Part shown: one piece after another, positions 52,163-55,814 of the stretch
Layout: the number at the start of each line of letters is the position of its first letter
Position numbering within the stretch: the stretch's first letter is position 1
NCBI RefSeq assembly: GCF_002803095.1
Contig: NZ_PGLR01000037.1
Coordinates: 1-55,814 of the forward strand
DNA length: 55,814 nucleotides
Reading direction: 5' to 3'
Source of the DNA: Pseudomonas sp. ZH-FAD
GTDB taxonomy: Bacteria; Pseudomonadota; Gammaproteobacteria; Pseudomonadales; Pseudomonadaceae
Translations under genes and position numbers: made by a program
The notes under the pieces: generated by a model
Databases searched by the model: none
Told to the model about the DNA's origin: nothing
The model's input: only the letters and a program-made list of their open reading frames with translations

Positions 52163-53638
52163 ATGCCGGTCAGATACCTTCTTTGCACAACCGCCCTGAC
52201 GCTGGTTCTTGCCAGCCCCGCGCATGCGGCGCGCAGCCTCGAGCAGGTCCGTTATGCGCTGTTTCAGGACAGCCAGGCGGAGGTCGAAGAAGACCTCCGC
52301 CATCTGGCCGCACGTGGCGACCTGGGCGCCACGCGCCTGCTCGGCGAAGTGCTGGCCGGCCGCAGCCCGGCGAATACCACGCAGGCCATCGACCTGTTCA
52401 AGCAGGCCTTTGCCGATGGCCGCGGGGACATCGGCGCGCTGATCCCCCTGGCTCGCCTGGTGGACAACAAGCCGCGCTGGCGCGAAGCCAACCGCGCATA
52501 CATGCGCCAGGCCCTCAGCCGCTTTACCGCTGGACGAGACTTCATCGCCGTCGACACGCGCCTGGAAGTGTTCCTGGTCTACCCCGAGCTGTTCACCCAG
52601 GACGAAGTCACTCGCCTGATCGAACTCTATGACCGCGCCTGCCTGATCTACTGCCACGCGCCGCTGTACCGAGCGGTGGCAGCAGCCCGCTACGGCGAAA
52701 GAAGCGAAGCCGAGAAGTGGTTCCAGCTGGCCGTGGAAAGCGACCCGCGTGCCGTACAGCGCTATTACGAGTTTCTTGGCGAGCAGCGCAACGTGTTGTT
52801 TCGCGCCTTCGCCGAGCGCCTGGCGCCGCGCATGAATGCGCTGCCGGTCGACCTGGTGCACCGCATCGCCCAGCAGGTAGCGAACATCCGCAACATCGAG
52901 ATCAGCACCTTCAACAACAACCGACCAACCACTCGCGCGCAGACCGACGAAGAAAAAGAAGCCCGCGAAGTCAAGGCGAAGGCCCATGCCAGCCTGGTCG
53001 AACAACTCGACCGGGAAGTGCTGCAGTGGCTGGACAACGCCATCGAGCGTGATTTCGGCCCGGCCATGCTGAGCAAGGCCAGCTTTCTCATGACCGCACC
53101 GGACCGCTACAGTCCGGAGCCGGTGCTGGCCCTGATCCAACGCCTGGAACAACGCCAGGGCGAGAACCTGACCCTGAGCATGGCCGAACGCGAAAACCCG
53201 ATCACCCCGCAGCGCATCAAGGCACTGCGCGCCAGCCTGCACATGGTGCTGTGGCGCACCCTCGATCCGCGCTTGAGCCAGCGCCTGATCACCGAGCTGC
53301 AGGCCGAGCAGTACCCCGAGGCCCAGCTGCTCGAAGGCGACCTGTACAGCCAGGGCGGATTGGACGAGCCCGATCAGGATCGCGCCCTGGAACTGTATAT
53401 GGCAGAGGCCCGCCAGGGCTCGGTGAACGCCCTGCTGCGCATCGCCCGCCTCTATACCTACGGCCGCGCCATCTGCCGCGATAACGGCAAGGCCTACGCC
53501 TTCGCCTATGCCGCCCACGAGCTGGGCGACCAGCGCGCCACCGACCTGATGCACTCGCTCAGCACCCGGCTCACGCCTGAACAGCGCGATATAGCCGCCG
53601 CCGAAGGCAACCGTCTTATCGAGGAATCCACACTGTGA
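52163..53638 (+). CDS. algK: Alginate scaffold protein AlgK (TPR/Sel1 repeats), non-lipidated form
   Basis: 491 aa. A periplasmic repeat protein that connects the synthase with the outer-membrane porin AlgE. TPR/Sel1-like repeats fill most of the chain (LRHLAARGDLGATRLLGEVL, ALELYMAEARQGSVNALLRI, IARLYTYGRAICRDNGKAYA). Known AlgK is an outer-membrane lipoprotein. This one has an ordinary signal peptide (MPVRYLLCTTALTLVLASPA, then HAAR) without a Cys at the cleavage site, so it should be soluble in the periplasm or held by partners. It ends in GTGA shared with the algE start, indicating coupled translation. Confidence 0.9.
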   Translation: MPVRYLLCTTALTLVLASPAHAARSLEQVRYALFQDSQAEVEEDLRHLAARGDLGATRLLGEVLAGRSPANTTQAIDLFKQAFADGRGDIGALIPLARLVDNKPRWREANRAYMRQALSRFTAGRDFIAVDTRLEVFLVYPELFTQDEVTRLIELYDRACLIYCHAPLYRAVAAARYGERSEAEKWFQLAVESDPRAVQRYYEFLGEQRNVLFRAFAERLAPRMNALPVDLVHRIAQQVANIRNIEISTFNNNRPTTRAQTDEEKEAREVKAKAHASLVEQLDREVLQWLDNAIERDFGPAMLSKASFLMTAPDRYSPEPVLALIQRLEQRQGENLTLSMAERENPITPQRIKALRASLHMVLWRTLDPRLSQRLITELQAEQYPEAQLLEGDLYSQGGLDEPDQDRALELYMAEARQGSVNALLRIARLYTYGRAICRDNGKAYAFAYAAHELGDQRATDLMHSLSTRLTPEQRDIAAAEGNRLIEESTL

Positions 53639-55026
53639 GCGCTCCCAATTCCCTTGGCCGCGCAGCCCTGCTGCTCGCCTGCATGCCACTCGGTCTGCTG
53701 CACGCGGAAGAAACCAGCATCACCTCGCCCGAGCTGGAGCCGGTCACTTCGCTGCTGACGCACAAGCTGTTCCTGCGTACCGGTTACGGGCCGGACGAAA
53801 CGCGCCTGGGCGAAGACCGTCGCAGCTTCTTCAGCCTGCGCTACGAGCCGTCCTACCGCTGGTACTCCCCCGAACAACGCTGGGCCAAGTGGGAAGCGTT
53901 CGGCCGCCTGTGGCTCAACTACGACACCGATCCGAATGCCCTGCAAAGCGACGAGGGCAACGACGAGAACCTATCGAGTCGGCGCCATGCCTACAGCGAA
54001 GCCCGCGAGTTCTATGTACGCCGCAACCTGCTGGGCGACGACCCGCGCTTCTCCGCGACCTTCGGCCGCCAGCGCTTCAGCGACCGTTTCGGCATCTGGT
54101 GGGACGACAGCATCGAAGCCCTGCGCCTGGACTACAACGACAGCTTCGCCAAAGGCTTCGTCGCCATCGCCGAGAAGTTCTACTACTACAACTCCGACGA
54201 CAACCGACTCGACCCGCGCGACAAGAAGATCCGTTACCTGATGGCCGAGTACGCCTGGCGCTGGCATGCCGACCACTGGGTCGGCGCGCGCCTGATGTAC
54301 GAGGACGATTACTCGGGCAGCTCGCCCGATGATCGCCAGGACTTCGATGGCCTGCGCTACGGCGTATTCCTGCATGGTGACACCCGCCACCTGACATCGC
54401 TGGTCAGCGACTACCACCTGGAAGTCGCGGCACTCGACGGCAGGCTGGAAACCACGCAGAACAATGGCCTGCGCGACAGCGGTGACAAGACCGGCTGGGC
54501 CGTGGTGGCGGATGTCGGCAAGCGCTTCGAAACACTGCCATGGACACCACGCGTAGGCATCAGTGGTGGCATCACCGATCGCCCGGACGACAGCGGCAGC
54601 GACGGTTTCACCCTCAACCGCATTCAGTCCGACCGACGCAACGATCCGCTGAGCTACAGCAGTCGCCTGGTCAGCAACCTGGTCAGCGTCAACCTGAGCA
54701 ACCTGGCCTTCTACGGCATCGTGCTGGAAACCCAGCCCACCGATCGCACTGCGTTGGATCTGCGCATCAGCGATCTGCATCTGCGCAACCGTTCGGCGCA
54801 ACTGCCCCTGCGCACCACCACCGAAGGCGTGGTGCGCGATACCGGCTCGTCCCATCTGGGCCAGGTGCTCGACATCAACCACTACTGGCGCATGTTCCCG
54901 CTGGCCTACGACGGCAAGCGGGTACAGCTCAACACCCTGGCCAGCCTGAGCTACTTCAAGGCCGGCAGCGCGCTGGAAATCGGTGATGACTATCAATTGA
55001 CGCTGGGCATAACCCTGACTTACTGA
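53635..55026 (+). CDS. algE: Alginate export porin AlgE
   Basis: 463 aa outer-membrane beta barrel for polymer export. Signal peptide about 1-24. Alginate_exp family features: AREFYVRRNLLGDDPRFSAT, FGRQRFSDRFGIWWDDSIEA, DKKIRYLMAEYAWRWHADHW, and alternating beta strands to the C-terminal GITLTY. It is shorter than P. aeruginosa AlgE (490 aa) and ends in Tyr, not Phe, so it is divergent. It starts at GTG overlapping the algK stop. It is followed after 17 bp by algI. In the standard operon algG, algX and algL would come next. Confidence 0.9.
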   Translation: MSAPNSLGRAALLLACMPLGLLHAEETSITSPELEPVTSLLTHKLFLRTGYGPDETRLGEDRRSFFSLRYEPSYRWYSPEQRWAKWEAFGRLWLNYDTDPNALQSDEGNDENLSSRRHAYSEAREFYVRRNLLGDDPRFSATFGRQRFSDRFGIWWDDSIEALRLDYNDSFAKGFVAIAEKFYYYNSDDNRLDPRDKKIRYLMAEYAWRWHADHWVGARLMYEDDYSGSSPDDRQDFDGLRYGVFLHGDTRHLTSLVSDYHLEVAALDGRLETTQNNGLRDSGDKTGWAVVADVGKRFETLPWTPRVGISGGITDRPDDSGSDGFTLNRIQSDRRNDPLSYSSRLVSNLVSVNLSNLAFYGIVLETQPTDRTALDLRISDLHLRNRSAQLPLRTTTEGVVRDTGSSHLGQVLDINHYWRMFPLAYDGKRVQLNTLASLSYFKAGSALEIGDDYQLTLGITLTY

Positions 55027-55043
55027 CCGAGAGCAGCGCTAGC

Positions 55044-55778
55044 ATGATCTTCGCCTCCAACGTCTTCCTGTTCCTGTTCCTGCCGGTGTTCCTGCTCTGT
55101 TACTACATAGCCAAGGACCACTGGCGTTCGTACGTGATCGTGCTCGGCAGCTACCTGTTCTACGCCTGGTGGCGTCCGGACTTCCTGCTGCTGTTCGTCG
55201 CCATCTCTTACTGGAACTACTGGTTCGGCCTGCGTATCAAGGCGCGGATCGATGCAGGCCAGAAGAAGATCGCCTTTCGCCTGTTGACCGTCGGCGTGAT
55301 CGGCAACCTGGCCACCCTCGGCTACTTCAAGTACGCCAACTTCGGTGCCGACGTGCTGGTGGCGGTGCTGGAACCGCTGGGCATCAATACCTTCACCCTG
55401 GAACACATCATTCTGCCGCTGGGCATCTCCTTCTATGTGTTCCAGGCGCTGAGCTACATCGTCGACATCTATCGTCGCAATGCCGAGCCGACCAATCGCT
55501 TCGTCGATTTCGCCGCCTATATCGCCCTCTTCCCGCAACTGATCGCCGGGCCGATCCTGCGCTACAGCCTGATCGACAAACAGTTGAAGAACCGCACCCA
55601 TTCGCTGGAGCTGTTTTCCCTGGGTGCCTGTCGCTTCATGCTCGGTTTCATCAAGAAGGTGCTGATCGCCGACTCCCTGGCACCGATGAATACCCTGGCG
55701 GTTGCAGAAGCTGAGTGCAACACGGTTACTGGATTGAAGCAGGTGCATCATGCTGCAACGCCACTACTTCTGTCATGA
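55044..55778 (+). pseudogene. algI: Alginate O-acetyltransferase AlgI, interrupted
   Basis: MBOAT-family membrane protein needed for alginate acetylation, normally about 520 aa. The N-terminal part is clearly AlgI: MIFASNVFLFLFLPVFLLCY, FYAWWRPDFL, IILPLGISFYVFQALSYIVD, AAYIALFPQLIAGPILRYSL. AlgI similarity runs to about ...KKVLIADSLAPM (about 55690), after which about 28 unrelated residues precede a stop at 55776. The expected continuation, with the HFWRRWHIS-type motif and the catalytic His, is missing. The gene is therefore broken at the window edge, most likely by an inserted element or by misassembly. Confidence 0.85.
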
Positions 55779-55814
55779 CCTCAATCGGGCATTTCCAATT
55801 GAAGCGCTTGCGCG
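55691..55814 (+). mobile_element. Possible end of an insertion element in algI
   Basis: The sequence after the AlgI break does not continue MBOAT coding. It contains a new start at 55750 with AGGTG upstream and an open frame MLQRHYFCHDLNRAFPIEAL running off the window. This layout, a short end then a transposase start, fits an IS end. I cannot name the family, and no terminal repeat or target duplication can be confirmed from one side. Confidence 0.35.

Overview
The window is high-GC DNA from a Pseudomonas, most likely of the P. mendocina / oleovorans / alcaliphila type. This rests on the flagellar gene order and protein identities (FleQ, FlgM, FlgZ, CheV/CheR), sigma-54 and sigma-28 promoters of the Pseudomonas type, several Pseudomonas REP families, and an alginate locus. 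Species assignment is inference. Both edges look repetitive: a 232-bp tandem repeat on the left and a disrupted algI, probably hit by a mobile element, on the right. The window may therefore be a whole draft contig bounded by repeats.

Region 1 (1-25286), flagellum and chemotaxis. Leftward from the right: cheV-cheR, flgBCDE (sigma-54 promoter at 20347), flgFGHIJKL (near-perfect sigma-54 promoter at 17277), fliC (sigma-28 promoter at 6958), flaG-fliD, fliS-fliT (sigma-28 promoter at 3040) and fleQ. Rightward: flgA, flgM (own sigma-28 promoter), flgN and flgZ. This covers rod, hook, rings, hook-filament junction, cap, filament, chaperones, the anti-sigma factor, the master activator and a c-di-GMP brake. 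Between fliC and flgL lies an accessory insert of about 1.8 kb, holding a ParDE-like toxin-antitoxin pair and a HigA stump, with two 149-bp direct repeats around it. REP elements have entered the 5' end of flgI. The 3' end of fleQ is repeated in a 232-bp tandem array.

Region 2 (25287-36921), transport and amino-acid metabolism with a scarred tRNA locus. It holds an MFS transporter, sstT, an IS4-type transposase remnant, a P4-type integrase remnant beside tRNA-Arg(CCT), an IS5-type remnant joined to the first codons of a leucine dehydrogenase, a large indolepyruvate ferredoxin oxidoreductase with a divergent Lrp/AsnC regulator, an EamA permease, a small DUF6316-like protein and an alpha/beta hydrolase.

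Region 3 (37120-45757), metE with divergent metR and a MetR box, then a tetR-MFP-RND efflux operon. A 37-bp tandem duplication frameshifts the membrane fusion protein gene.

Region 4 (45758-55814), an alginate-type exopolysaccharide operon in unusual order: algD-algA-alg8-alg44-algK-algE-algI. The GMP-mannose synthesis gene algA is second instead of last, and algG, algX and algL are not between algE and algI. AlgK has a signal peptide but no lipobox. The leader upstream of algD is AT-rich, carries a 17-bp perfect inverted repeat and a 9-C run, and lacks recognisable AlgR sites. algI stops being AlgI-like after about 220 codons. This locus is the most unusual part of the window.
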